Part shown: one piece after another, positions 14,001-28,200 of the stretch
How the letters are laid out: every line of letters starts with the position of its first letter
Position numbering within the stretch: position 1 is the first letter of the stretch
NCBI GenBank assembly: GCA_004026145.2
Contig: CP034990.1
Span: 17,624,176 to 17,688,175, forward strand
Source of the DNA: Takifugu bimaculatus
Lineage: Eukaryota; Chordata; Actinopteri; Tetraodontiformes; Tetraodontidae
DNA: 64,000 nucleotides
Direction: 5' to 3'
Translations under genes and position numbers: made by a program
The notes under the pieces: generated by a model
Database searches by the model: none
What the model was told of the DNA's origin: nothing
The model's input: the letters and a program-made list of their open reading frames with translations, nothing else

Positions 14001-16235
14001 AATGTCAGATTTGCATCAGATGTGCATATGCAGCTGAACTGTGCTGGAAATATATATATTTACAATATGTGTGTTTTTTCAGCAGGCATTAGCTCCCTCC
14101 GTCTGCATTATTATTTCAGCCCCACTGAATTAGTCCCCCACAACCCCGAGTGTGACTCATTCTCTGTGGCTCCGCCCTCAAAAACATGACCTTACGAGAG
14201 GTGAGGTTGCAGTTTTGATCTAACGGAAGGAGGCGAAGCAGTGGAGGATGGGAACCCGAGCTTGCCAGAGAGACACGGCAGCCACGGGGGCCGCTTCAAG
14301 CCTGCTCGTGATGAGATGCGATGGGACCCGACCCCGCAGCAGCCCCAGCCAGTGTATTAGCTGACTAATTCACTGGCTGTCCAGTGCCAGGATCCAGACT
14401 CATCAGCTTTGGTGTTCTCTTGTCAGACTCATTTTTACAATGTCCCACTGGTCAATTCGAAGCGCTAATGCCCAACACAAGGGCCCCTAATGCCAAGTGA
14501 TTATGGAGTGCTGCTTTAGCACATTTGCTGCCTGAAAAGAAAGAAAGCACCACAAGGCAGCGGCTGGGCTCCCTGCTCTAAAGGACCAGCCTGATGAACT
14601 CAGCAGAAAGGGACCAGACCGAAAAAGCCAGTCTAAGCCACCCATCTCAGGGTGGCCACTGTGAGCCTGAGCTGGCTCGGAATTGAGCTGGGATTTATAG
14701 AACGGCATTCTGCAGCATATTTCCATGAGCTCATACTGTACGTGACCAGTGGATCCATCCGGACCATTGCGGCGGGGTGGGCCGTGAGGAGGGTGTGACT
14801 CCGTTTGATTTGCGATGGCTGAACGTAAATATAGATTTTGAATGTGCATGAAAAATAAACAGAAAAGCTATTCTGATTAATTCTGTCTTTTGGACAATAT
14901 TGGCACGAGAGAAAGTTGAAATGCATTGTGGGTATGCGTCCTGGTTGCAACATCAGCAGGAACAGAGATGTGTTTGGTCCGTATTTGCCTCCAGCTCTGG
15001 CATCACCTCAGGCCCGCCTGGTTGAACTAGTGTCGCTGGTCGAAGCATGTGACACATATAGTAAACAGCATATGGAAACATCACTGCTGGGATAAAAACA
15101 CCAGGGAACACAGGCTGAAAAACACTTCAGGGCTGTTCTTTGCATTTGCCTGTCTGTAATTTATCCTATCGTCAGTAAAAGCAATGAAACTGAGAAAATA
15201 AAGTTATTCTTGGATGAATTATGAGTTGTGGGGACTATCGCACAGCTACTGACTGAGGGAGGATAAAAGCTGAAGCTAAAGTATAGAATTTTAAATTAGA
15301 ATTCATCAATATTGTAAAAAGAGTTTGAAAAACACATTAAGTGTCTCTTTGTCGCTCTACAAGCTGTCATCAGAGAAATAAATGACAGGGTTTGTTGAGC
15401 AACACTGGGAATTATATGATGCACAAGCACCAAAATAAGCATAAAGAGTCGACATTATCCATCTCCTAAGCTAATGGAACATGAGTGTATTTAATTACAG
15501 AGTGTAGCAGAGAGAACTTTACGCAGACCGCAGCTACAAGGCTGTGATTAGTTGTGTTGTCATGCTGTTTAGTCAGTGTGTAATGTGCAAGAGCAGCAGT
15601 CCCGCGGGTAGGTCAGGCCGTACGACACATCAGCGCAGCCGGGACAACGCTTTATACCAGAAAGTGTCTGAATCACAGCAGTTACACAGAGGAAGTGAAC
15701 ATATTTACTGTCAGGCTTCTGGAGCCTTCACACGACGGAAGGAGCCAAATGTCTGTGCAATGATCTCTTTTGAAGAAGACAGTTTGACATGATTGACCGA
15801 CGTCAACAGACAGAGCTGTGGAAGGAGCAGACGGTAATCCTCTTATTCATACACTATATAGGTTGCTTGACATTATACATGGGATGGATTAAATAGATTT
15901 TACATCACAATCCTTGAACTGTTGGTGCTTTCAGGACTGACAGGGGGGAAAAAAGGTTCTTGTGCGTCACATTTCTGCCACAGACTGCAGTTAAAATGGG
16001 ACGGGAAAAAATAGCAAAGTGTAGATACGCACATCAACACGCTCAAGTAAAGTTATTTTGCACGGTTCAAAGAAAGAGGGACAGTTGTCCTTTTGAAGTG
16101 CTTCCTCCGAGAGCCGAGAGATCCACACAACAAAATGTCCTTTGGTGTAGGAACAAAGATCCACTTTCATCTGTCAGCACCAGACCGTTCATTTAAAAAC
16201 AGAACAAGAGTTCTGTATATCAACATCAAATGCCG

Positions 16236-16701
16236 GGGGGGGGGATAAAAGGAGCCGGCGGAGGGACTCGCTTCAATCATCCTTCCCCAAATATACAGAT
16301 TTTAAATCTCTGTGCTCACTCACCACACAGAAGTGCACAAGCCTGCGCGGTCCGACTGCAGCTACGGTTAACCCAGGGGGTGCTGCCTCCCGGGTCAGTG
16401 TCCCTCTGAACGCACGAGCGCTGTGCCACTCAGGGCGTTTGCCTGCGCGAGTGAAAGAAGAGTGATCCTCTGCAGCGCGCGCTGTGGACTGAGAGCAAAT
16501 CCAACCTGGTGTGACATCTGTGAAGGGCGTCAGATAATCTACGTGACACTGCCACTGACAGGAGCGGCGATATTGATTTAAAAAGCAACCAGATCTAAAA
16601 TTAGATTCCTATGCGTTATGATTGGACCAAAGGCACGGGCCTGGCTGCTGATACGGTCCTATGGGCGGTTTCTGGGATGGAAATCTGCCTGCTTAACCAC
16701 G
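16236..16701 (+). promoter_or_regulatory. Candidate plus-strand promoter and short first exon
   Basis: A G-run is followed by GATAAAAGG (about 16244-16252), a TATA-like box, then CpG-rich DNA. An ATG at 16618 opens 28 codons that end exactly at a consensus donor (ACG/GTGAGT, donor at 16702). The peptide begins MIGPKARAW and is not recognised. It lies antisense to the inferred TJP1 intron. It could be the first exon of a noncoding or unknown transcript, or chance. No downstream exon was identified. Confidence 0.2.
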
Positions 16702-19577
16702 GTGAGTCCAGTCTGGAGCCGGCCTCACAACGCTGGGGCCCTCTGGCCTGACCTCATGTTCCCTTCTTCCCTCCAATCTCTCTCTGGCTGTGATAACAGA
16801 GACATTCCTGAGCTCGCTCCCTGCTTTGCAGCAGGCCTCTCCTTTAATTCCAGCAGAGTGTGTGGAATGTTGGACCACAGAGCTGAGCGGCAAACGGGGA
16901 GGAAATGAAAACCCGAGCACCTGAGTGCCCACGGGGACCGTCACATGTAGATGAGCGCAAACTTACAGGGAGAACATCGGTCATGTGACGCGCAGACTTA
17001 GAGAAACGCTGCCCGTGTGCAGCCGCGCCAGAGCGGCTTGTGGGGATGGATCGGATCCATGCGCGTCAGACGAATGGACAAGACTGGGTGAGGATGATTT
17101 ACATAGCGGTTTGTGCTCGCGAGCGTCTCGCCATTGTTGTAGCCACGGAGACCAAAGTTCAAATTTGTTCCGGGACGACGAGACAGAGCTGCTCAGACGA
17201 AAAACAAAAGGAGCAGAAAGGCAGGTCAAACACCATGATTCAATTAGACTCTGCTCAATTTCCTTCAGACAGCCAAAAGGTGCCTGTGTGTGCACGTGAG
17301 CGTGCGCGTCTGCGTGTGTTGGAGAGAGAGCGAGAGCGCAGAAAGACAAACATCAGGTGAGCAGAAGACACGTGCCAATAAAATGAGCCGATAAATCACA
17401 CAGAGTTCCAAAGAAAGGGTTTTGGCAGACTGGGTTGTTATTCCTTTTTGAGCGGGACTACTTTCACAAACACTGGGCAGAGGGTGAAAACACCCAAGAC
17501 AGGGATTTATAATGCGGGTCAGGTCAGACGGAGGATAAATCTGTGGGAATCAATTCCCTTTCATTGGTTGGTTCCTTTACTGATGGGTCGCCACGAGGGA
17601 AGAACGTCTGGGAGCTGCGGTGATTGAGTTGACCTGAGGGTTGGTGGTGGAGAGGAATGGCACCATCCCACGACACCACCAAGGCAGGTGATGACATTCA
17701 ACTGCACAGGAGTGCTTGAAATCCTCCCACTGTCCGTTTGAAACTCCGGTCTTGCGACCGTCGATCAAACACCGGCTTTGTTTTCCTGCTGGCCTTTTTC
17801 CCCTGACAGCCGAGTGTGTGTGGGTTGGTGTGTGTCCCACGTGTATGGCCGTGTCTCTGGCTGCCAGTCTCTCTGACAGGAATGCGTCTCCTCACGCGGG
17901 GGAGGGGGATCGAAGGCGACAACGTCTCCGAGCTGTCGCGTCAACTGTGACGGCGGCGCGCGCTAACGGATCGCGCCGTCTCCTTCGACCTTTTCCTCAC
18001 ACGGGCTCTGACGCGTTTCCCCCCCTTCTGCCCGGTTTGTCTCCCGCCAAACTGTCTCTACCTGTTATTGCTGCCCACCTGCTTGGCTCCGCATCTGCCG
18101 GTCTGTCTGCCAGCCTGCTTCGGGACTAAGGAGGGAAGCCAGCTTTATTAAAAGAAAACAAGCAGGAGACGAGGATATGAGGACAGTTAATCTGCTGGAA
18201 TTGTTACAGAGGCTGTGAGGGAGCTCCCACTGAAAACCAGCCAGAAATATATTGCACCGGCACTGACTAAACCTCCACAGCACAAACAAATTAGAAAAGG
18301 CAGCAAATGATATTTAATGCAATGTAGAGAAATAAGTAGAGCGCACTTTTTTGAGTCTTACAGCTTTCTGGCAGACTGAAAGAAAAGCCAGTGACCCATG
18401 GATGACATAATCCCTATCACCTGACTGATCAGTCATGCTGCACTGCTCTCCACCCTTCCCACCTCTCCTCTTAATGAAATGTCTGACAACATAAATATAT
18501 GCAGCCGTAGCAGAGAGTCCATATCATCCTTTTGGGTTCATATCATTATATGTGGGTAATAATCAAGTCACGCTGACCTCTGGCCTCATAAATATATGTT
18601 TACTTTGATCCTATAACTGAGTTTAATCCCTTCCTGTATGGTAGTAAATACTGAAATTCATTTCAATGATGAATCTGTTTTCACAGAGGGCCGAGATGAA
18701 AGAATAACAGGAGTTTTGGGAGAATTTATCACTAAATCACAGGGTAATAGTAAAAACATCTGCTTCAGAGAAATGTGCATCAAAAAAAAGAAAGTCGTCT
18801 GGATAACATACGCTCTCTGTCCTTTAGTTAAAATGGAGCCCGGTGCTGCTGAGGGGGTCAGCGGTCTTTCATAAGCTGCTTTAGGAACCATAGTGGGGAA
18901 AGCCTGACCTCTGCCGGACACTCATCGAAACTCACTTTATTAGACGACGCTTTAAACATAGACTGTAGCACCCCCAGTGGCCGTGTGGGTGTATTACACC
19001 GTCTTAAGAAATTAAAATATATTAGCTTTAGATTTAATGTAGAGGGAAGATCGATTAAGAGATGTTGTTGACTCTGAGGTAGATATGAATACACACTGTT
19101 AAGTATCCTTCTCCAAAAGGCAAATGTTTGGTTGTCAAAATGTGCAATGCTTTGTAATGAAGGACAGCATAAATGTTTTTCATTTGTTTTGTGCATTAAA
19201 ACTATTTGATAGAATTTGATGCTACTCCTGCCTAAAAACTATACAAACAAGTCCCTATTGTTAAAAACAGATCGTACTCATGTAATTAATTGTTAATATT
19301 AATATAATGTCAGGCTAAGTGGAGGGAAGAGTTTTAATATATTATTCAACAACCAGTCTCTTGCATATAAATATATAATGAACCAAATTATACTGACATA
19401 TAGATGTGTGTATTTATAAAAGTTTGTTGACAGCACAATGTATCCATAAATCCATTAAAGATGTCCCCATATCTATTATTGATTATGTTAAATATGCTAT
19501 AAATTATACGTAAATAATGGGATATTATATTAGAGCAAGTCCTGAGTGATGCATTTATATTTTTGTCAATATTATGT

Positions 19578-19578
<1 letters not shown>

Positions 19579-19608
<30 letters not shown>
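19579..19608. repeat. (CA)n microsatellite
   Basis: Uninterrupted CA dinucleotides. Confidence 0.95.
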
Positions 19609-19609
<1 letters not shown>

Positions 19610-22600
19610 GCACACAGTGCATTTGCTGAATCAGTCAGTGCATGGTCACACATGACCTTTGACCTCAGAAGTCAGTTTAAATCCCAGTGCTGTGGACATC
19701 AATTCTCAAGAAATGCTGATACATCTGGACTTTATTTCTGTTAGCATAAGCAAAAGAACATATTGTATCAGATATATGTCAGAGATGAGAGAGAGCCACG
19801 CTAAAGTATGTAAATATGTGAACTGTCAGAGGAGCGTCTGGAAGGGTCACTTCCCCGAGTCGGGGCGCCATCTTAGTTTCTGTGCTGCACAGGCCATCGC
19901 AGAGTGTTTTAATGGACTTGGACGGAGGGGCCATCAAAACGGCGAGCAGAGTACATCCCTCAGCAGGTAGCATCCTGAAATAGAAACCTTGATCCTAATG
20001 GTGCAAAGCACAGCCCCTGGCTTCTGACAAATCCATCTCGAGAGCCCCCCCACCCGGTCCCTGAGCAAACGCTCCTCCTGAGGCAAACGCACACAAACAC
20101 ACACACATATATATCTTTGTCAGCTTGGATTAGTGCCCCCGCTCCATTTTTCACTTGTTTTACACCTCTCTGCTGGGGCCGTTTGCAGGTTGGCATGGCG
20201 GCTCCCCCCCCCCCGGGGGGATCTCACTTTACAAAGTTTCACATTTCCAGCGGTCAATTTGGTTAAGAAGGAAAACTAAAGTCAAACGGGAAAGGGGAGA
20301 GTCTGGTGGCGCGTGCGATGGGGAGGGGGGGGGGCGGGTGAGAGAGAATCCTGGTCGGGTTCACTGAGGTGACACTGCTGAAAGACGCCGGCACGCACGG
20401 GTGATGAGGCGAAGCGGAGGAGCCGAGGTGACGGCTGGGTAACGCCATGGACTCCTCGTTCACTCAAGACGTGCACGACTTCCGCAGATTTACTGACACG
20501 CCAAGTGTGACATCGGGCGTTTCGTGATAAATGTCCCGGGCACGCTGTGGTAACAACGCCTGTCTCTTTAAATCCAACAAATGCGCTCAGTGAGATGTTT
20601 TGTTTAGCGGTAGCGGCTAATTAACACACTGTGAGCCCGAGCCAAGGAAAAATCCATAACAATTAAGTGCAAATGACAATTAAGTTTTAAAACGAGTAGT
20701 TGCGTCTCACCAAAATCAGGTCTTTGAGGCCCCCTTGCAGCCCCTTTCCATCCCGCGCCTTCTCAATATTACATCTGCCCGCTCTCCAGGCTGTGAGCCT
20801 CATCACCCGAACCACCCACACCCAGGGCAAAGTAATGGTGTTGCCATGGAAACAGAGGAGATGGGCCTAAACTCTGAGCTGCTGGGAAGCCATCCCATCT
20901 TCAGATGAGGCTGCTGCTGCTACAAGATGAATGCTGAAGTCATAAATTAAGCCAATCTTCTCTCAGACGTGGTCCAACCCCATTTTTCTGCTCCAGTCAA
21001 CAAGGCATCAAGGTTTCCGTGAGGATGCACAAATCACAGGTGGAAAGATAAAAGGCCGGAGGACAACAACAAAGCCGGCATCGTTTCTCGACTGTAGGTT
21101 TCTGCGGCCATTTAGTCTAACTATAGACAACAAGGTGCCGTAATTGCTTTTAAGTATGATAAATTATTCAGAGCCACCATTTTAGCACAAAGACCGGGGC
21201 TGGAAGTGGAGCTGACATCAAAGCCCAAGAACGTCTGAAGGTCAATGAGTCAAAGCCGTCAGTTGCTCCCATTAAAACCCAGCACAGTCGTAGAGAAACA
21301 AACCACTGGGGCCTTTGGGGAAAGCCACGGCGAGCCAGCCGCACGGGTCGTCTGTGTGCCCGTGTGCTTCATTAGGTAAACAGGCGAAGGCGAGGTCGTA
21401 TGTTACCCGTGAGATATTGGCAGGTGCAGAAATGAGTGTTAATAAACACACATGTAAGCAAAGAGCACACAGGCAAGAACAATAGGTCATCGTTTTAAGC
21501 TGAACTCAATACCAGGACAGCAGGAAGGGGCAGAGGTCAGGCAGACGGCACCAGGACCCGGACTTTTTCTTGAATGCAGTGATTCTTTAATCTGGCGTCC
21601 ACCACCTCTGTCCCCGTTTTTCCCCTATAACGCGCTACAATAATTCCACCACGCCTCCTCGCTGCCCTCCTCTGTGGGAGAAGTGCTGACCTGCAGACTC
21701 CCTAATGCGACCAATCGATATCACGCAGAGGACAGAAGAGCGCCGGACATGCTAATACAAAACCGCGCTTTCCAGCACGTGACCGGGCGTCCTTCCATCC
21801 CAGCTCACGTGCACCCCATAAACCAGGAGGGATTGATTCATTTCATTTCTTCTGACCGGTTCCATATGATCCTGTGCAAAACAGGACCTTCTCACTTACA
21901 GGCTGCCGCTTGTGACGTCATGGATCATCAGCTAATCTATCTATAGAATCAACATTGATCCCGCTCGCCCTTCCTGTCAGACATTACCCATGCACGCCGC
22001 TGTATGATAGGCTAACACCAGGGGCAGGGAGCATGTCATTATGCGCAGGGCTCTGTGACTTCAAGCAGCTAATGAATCACAGTCAAAGCCATAGGGAGCG
22101 TGAAAGCTGCAGCCTATGGATTTGCTGCTGGTTAATGGTGATTGCAATTAGCGAGAGGCTTTATCGGCCGTCTCAGATCTCAGGCGCGTACCCGCAATGT
22201 AAACATCCACTGACGAGTGAAAGGTGCACAGAGGACTGCAAACAGGCGCCGGCCTATAAATACTTTCCTCCAAACAATGCAGCAAACGGACGGGGGCAAA
22301 AAATAAACAAGCGCTCATTACGCAACAGAGTGGCTGCAAACTGTTTTCCATAATCATTAGATGGAGCTGATTCTGACTGGATTGCTTCTTTAATGCGTGC
22401 ATCGCTTAGCATAATTATCACAGTCGCCATTATCAAGTGAAAAAAAAGGAATTGCTACCTTGCGTTAGCCTTCTTCTCCCTATTTAGCCTTTTTTTTCTC
22501 CGACACATCCAGCAGAGTTTATGGACCCAAACCCAGCAGATTAGCACCACTGTTCAATATTTAAACGGACAATTGTTCAGTCAATACTGCGAACACACTG

Positions 22601-24462
22601 GCACATAAAACAGCGCTGTCTATTGCTTTCATTGTCAATAATAAACGCATTAGCCGTCCCCCGCAAAGCCAGGTCGGAACACAGCGGGTCGCCTGTGGCG
22701 CTCGCTCCATCTATGCCTTCACATTGGTGCACCAGACATGCATACGGAGGCAAAAGAAGCGTCCAGAAACGTCGTCCCGGTCTCTGTCCCCAGCACCCAG
22801 TGGTCTCACAATCTCAGACAGGCTCTCGTGTCTGTCCGGGGAAAATATCTCCAATCCAATCAAGTGGGCCGACGCCCCGCTGTCAAAGCCTTCTGTCATC
22901 TCTGGCCGTGTCACAACCTCCACTCTTCCCCTCACATCCATCACTTTTTTTTGTAATGGTTCCTCTCAAACGTCTCCTGTCAGTCGGCGCAGATGAGCTC
23001 CGGGAGCGTCCGTACACCGCGGGCGGCTGGATGGCAGCGCACCATCGAGGGAGCAATTCAAAATTTGGGAGAAATGAACACGATTGTCGGAATTCTATCA
23101 CATTTGAATTGCAAAACTCAGGCAACAGAGTTGGAAAGCAAACATTTCACCCTGCTTAAGTCATTGTTTTCTATTTGCATATCTGAGCTCTTACTGACCC
23201 GGCGCCATCGTCCTGGACGCGCTGGCAGCTCCTCTATGTTGGGCGACAAACATGAGCGCTATTGATCTGTAATCAACGAATCATAGCTAAAGTCCCAGGT
23301 GGGTTCACCCAGTTTAACGACAGAACCACCTCTTTTCTTCTACTCAGCCTTTTTTAAGTCACAGGAATAGCTGCAGGTAAAAAAAGAGAAGAAAACAGTG
23401 CATTATATCCTCTTTCTTTCATCTATTATTCATCCATTTTGCTCAGGTCCACAGCAGAGCAAAATGGAAGCACGTGTGTAACATGCTCCCATCACCCGAT
23501 ACCTCTGCATGGAGCGAGAGCGCAGCCAGCTGAAACGGATACTGGCTTACTTTTTTAGTTCACAGCTCGATCCTCTTGATGGAAAATAGGTAAAAAAATT
23601 AAAAAAAGGGGCCGGGGAGAGAATCAGTGCTGGAGAATCACATTCAAACTGGGAATATGTGATATTTATGGACACTGTGGCAGATGTGGGGCTGTTTCGG
23701 GGTCTGGATAAAAGACAAAGGACTAAAATAGCAAAGAAAGGTTCTCTTTGATGACTACTTTTCCGATGGATGTTTTTTTAATTCGGTGAAGCATCAGAAC
23801 TCTGACTTTCTGCAACGTCTCCTGCGATACCTGAAATACTCTGTGTCATGCTGACATGGTAAGAAAAAAGGTTTGTCCCAGATGACATAACAAACGCAGA
23901 CAAAGAGAGCCGGAACAGTCACAAAGAATAAACGAGCAATTTTTAGTTGCAGAAGTAACAATAATGACTGCACAACAGCCCCTTTTATGGCTAAAAGTGG
24001 AAATGAATGTGAAAGAAACAATGCTGACCTGGATGGATGTGAGGCCTCCAGCAGGTCAGACTGTCTGTCAGCATGTCAGGACAAGGGCTCAAATTATGAT
24101 CCCATTTATTAAAAACTGCACTTCAAGAAGACTCAAGCAAAAACAAGGTCTGCGTAGGCTGGGCCAGGAACAGGTCCCACTCGGGGTGACCCGGACGGTT
24201 CCCCAGTCCATCCCAGATCAAACTCACCATGAACTGGTGGAACTGGGATTTGCTCTCATGTATTATTCCAGAACACCTGACAGGGAAACAGCTAAAATCC
24301 ACATAAAGCTAAACTGCGCATCCCTAATTCATGACAGGACACTTGTGTTGTGTCACCTCACACACCAGCGAAAACTCCCAACTCACCTTTATTCCACGTC
24401 TGAATTACCTTTATCTAAACGGAACTGACACCATGGTGGCTAGTGTGGAGGACATTCTCTCT

Positions 24463-24483
24463 CACACACACACACACACACAC
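24463..24483. repeat. (CA)n microsatellite
   Basis: Short uninterrupted CA run. Confidence 0.9.
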
Positions 24484-25200
24484 TGGCTCCACACAGAGGA
24501 AGCATGGGTGTGCTCAGGACACGTCACAGTGTGAACATTTATTAAAGGAGACATTTACAAAGAGCCAAGACACAGGGGTAGCAAAGAAATCCTCCACTAT
24601 CTACGGCTGTCTGCTCTGTGTTATGAGTCAAAAACACAGCCTTTCCAAGCACGCATTAGTAGCAGGTTGGCATGATTTAACATCATAAACCGTTGGTCGC
24701 TTTCCCGAAAGCTAGCATCACCCACGCGCCCACCCGCCTCCACACACACACACACAGGTACCGCACACGCACGAGCTGTTGACTGATGCGGAGAGTGGGC
24801 CAAATGCAATTCTCAGCTCAATGGACAATCCCAGAGTTAGAAAGGGTTTTTAGGTCCAAGCGGCTTACCCAATCATTTATCAGATTAATACTTTTCATGA
24901 GAATAAACCAGTCTCAGAGAGAGAGAGAGACATATGGGAAGTGTTAGACGGCGCTCCTCTGAAAATAATTCAAAAAAACATTGCGTAATCTCCAGACACA
25001 TAGAGAAGCAACTCAGGGGTCACCTTGAAAAAATGGAATTAACAGCTCAGTATTCACAGTAACATCTGATGTTTGGAGTTCGGACTGAATCAAACTTTAG
25101 AATTGCCTTGAATTTAATTCTAATTTCAGCCATTTGATGGACTGAATCAGTTAATCACTAAAGGGCAGACTGGAGCAGCCGGGTCAAACGAAGGTCTTAC

Positions 25201-28200
25201 GCTGGAGTCCAGCAGCTCGATGCTGTCCAGGCTCTTGCTGCGGTGAATGCGGCCTTTGATGCGACGCAGGGAAGGTTTCCCCTGGCTCATGGGTAAGGAG
25301 AGGGTGGAGGAGGCGGAGATCGCCATAGCACCGGCTCCACCTGTAGCACCTGTAGGCTCGTCTGCGCCTGAGGGGGACGTGTCTCCATCTTGGGGCGTCA
25401 CCCTGCAACAGGGGAGATGAAATTGTGCATTAGACATTAAAAGAGGGTTAAAAAGAGGCACAGAAAAAGGGCTGAGATCATGAAACGGCATCCTGGGGAA
25501 CGTGACGCCGACTGTTTTAGAAAAGATGCGAATGCGTGCGGGAGTCACCATTTTCGCTAATGCTTCAAATCTGCGCGCGTTGGGAGTTTTCAGAGCGAAC
25601 GCCACGATAACACATCCGCGATTTGGTGGGCATGCCTTAATCCCTCAATCTGCCTGATGCGATTCGGCCGGTGGCTCCGACAAGTTGAGGCGGCCGCGTC
25701 CATTAAATAAACCGCAGAATTCAAATGGGGCGCATTCCTCAGAAGAGCACGTTCGGCTGGCAGGCACCACGGCACCACCGGGGGCAGACAGGAAGATGCC
25801 CAGGGGATCAAAGTGACACAACTTTCCTCCTGCTCTCTTTACTTTTTAAAGGACATCCTCTCCAGTTAGCTGCGGGGGGATTCGAGCGCGCGTGAGTAAT
25901 AGGGCTGAATGTCAGCGGGTAGCCCACAGATGGAGACAAGGTATGGAACATCCACTTGGACTCTTAAATCAAGCCACCGTTGAGCTGCTTTACTTCACGC
26001 AGGGATCCCCGGATTTACTGTAAAAACTGGGAGCTTACAGAGAGGAAGACATGCTGAATTACACGGAGCGGTCTCACGTTTAGGGTGACTTTCCCAAGAC
26101 TGTCATGGTGTGTGTTGGCTCCTCCTCCCTCACCTCAGCTTTTTAATGTCGTTCCGGGGGTAAATGCCCTTCACTGCCTTGATTCCTAGGCTTTTTGGGC
26201 CTTTATGCCAGGTTTTTATTCAGTTGCATTTAAATGGAGGGATGCTGAATATGAACCCGAGGCTGTCGATAAGGTCAGTGAGGTCCTTTTGGTCTGTGTG
26301 GTGCGGTGGATCTGAAGGAAGGGCAGAGGGGACGGTTCACTTCAGGTCTACACCCGACGCGTCGTCTGTGGCTGCTGTTGACGGAGATTCGTCTGTTCCT
26401 CTCTGGAGATGCATCGAGCAGCTCAAAAACAGGCCGCTCTCGCAACACGCACCCAAACTGACCCCGTTCGCTCAATCAATAGGCGGCGGCAGCGTCTTGC
26501 AGCACAAAACAACAAGTCACATTAGCCATAGACTGCATCGAGAACCAGTGTTTATGAATATTGCATGAAAGTCGGCCCAAAAATAGACAATCTCTCTCCT
26601 GCCTGGGATTTGAGAGGTCACTGGAAAAGCTTTACAGATTACCTCATCACAGAATCCCAGCCACACTGTTACAGTCTAATTGTAGAGGTATTTGGTAGCT
26701 GATTCACTGATTAATGCAGCAGTGTTTTGGCTGCCTTTGTCTTTGGTTACGCAATGAAAATGGTGAAATCTAACATACAAGATGACGATAGTTCAGAACA
26801 GTTATTAGATAGAAAACGTAGCTTCGAGGAAACAAGCGACAGCTGCTGTTTTTCTTTAACTAACTCGGTGAAAGCGTTTTTCTAGACACTTGATTATTTC
26901 AAAATTTCCTAAACAGAAGATTAAAAACACTGCTTTAATTGGAAAGATAAAGTCAAGCTTTGGGCTCTGGAGGGAAGAATCTGAGCCAGACTGGCACACA
27001 AGTGCATAAAAACCCCATATGGCAACCACAGAAACAAAAGCGGGGAAACGGATACGGGAGCTGATTTCACTGGTGCTCGTCCCCTGAAACCCCCCTTCTC
27101 ACTGAACAATACATTTTTTATTTACAAGGAAAACATGTGCTTGACTCTTCTAAAGCACAATAGCAGTGATACTTAGTGAAACTTCATGATTCAATAGTGA
27201 TAACGGTGTCCACACAGGAACCGTTTGCAAGGACGTGTTCTATTAGCCTTCATTTAATGGATAATATGGCGTATCCATGAGACGCTGTTCTGTCAACAGA
27301 ACCAAACCCTTTTACACCCTGAGAGGGATTCATAGACGCTCTGGCCCACACTGAGAGGTTCACATTCGTTTCCTTCCAGTCTAAACTCAGTCGGGGCAAC
27401 TGTGGTGGTGTTGGTGGTGACTTGGGGTCAAATGTTAGAGTGAAAAGACGCAGAAGCTGAAGGGAGACAGGTGAATAAAGCATGAAGGCTGGTAGAGAGG
27501 AGACATAGGAACAGGAGGCTGAGAGACAAAAGGAGCGTAATGCAAAGAGACAAAGGACAGAGGGGCATTGTCAGCATATGGCTCAGAGGTCATCCTGACT
27601 GCTTTGTAATGCCTGACTGTTCAGCTGGAAGCGATGGCAGCCAATGAACATGCATCATTCTGCTCACGGACCCCGGCCCTCCTACTTCAGGGGACAAGCT
27701 GTGACGAGAAGAGCGTGACACGCGTGACCTCATCTACATAACCTAAATGACACCCCCCCCCACAGAAGAACAACGCGCATGACGCTTGGGACAACTGGGC
27801 AAAAGTCAGACGAAGGAAAGCTGGAAACCAGGAACCATCTTGGTGCTGCTCATTTCCTCATCAGAGCCCGTAAGCCCTCTGAAAACCACCTGGGAAGCCT
27901 GACTCAGGATCTGTGGCGGGAACCGCAGATCCTGAGTCAGTTGGGTTTACGCCAGACGGGCCCGACAGATGGACAGACGAGATTAGGCATATAGACGTGT
28001 ATCAAACGAGATGAGACATCGCTGGTGTCCGAGTGCCGTCTGACCCCTGTGGAGAGGAGGCTGGTGGGCAGGTCAACGACTGGTCCTCGAGCAGAAAGTC
28101 TGCCCCATGTAAACATCACTGCCCGTCAAGCTCCGCTGCGTCACAATCCAAAATTAAAAACGTTGTACGGCCGAAGGTAGGCATTAGTCTGACCGCAACT

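Larger units (their letters stand above)
1..25200 (-). other. tjp1: Long intron of the TJP1-like gene (no confirmed exon)
   Basis: No coding exon could be supported in these 25 kb on either strand. The next expected TJP1 exon, encoding the start of PDZ1, was looked for on the minus strand and not found, so the intron seems to run off the left edge. The region holds microsatellites, poly-C and poly-A runs, a possible DNA-transposon fragment near 1.2 kb, a CpG-rich patch at about 7.6-8.2 kb and a TATA-like element near 16.25 kb. Open frames here are short or run through repeats and look accidental. Being intronic is an inference from the exon at 25201-25402 ending in a clear donor. Confidence 0.5.

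Noticed and set aside
22623..23159. 178-codon plus-strand frame
   Set aside because: There are no splice signals, no family resemblance and no flanking gene structure, so it is probably chance in a GC-moderate intron.
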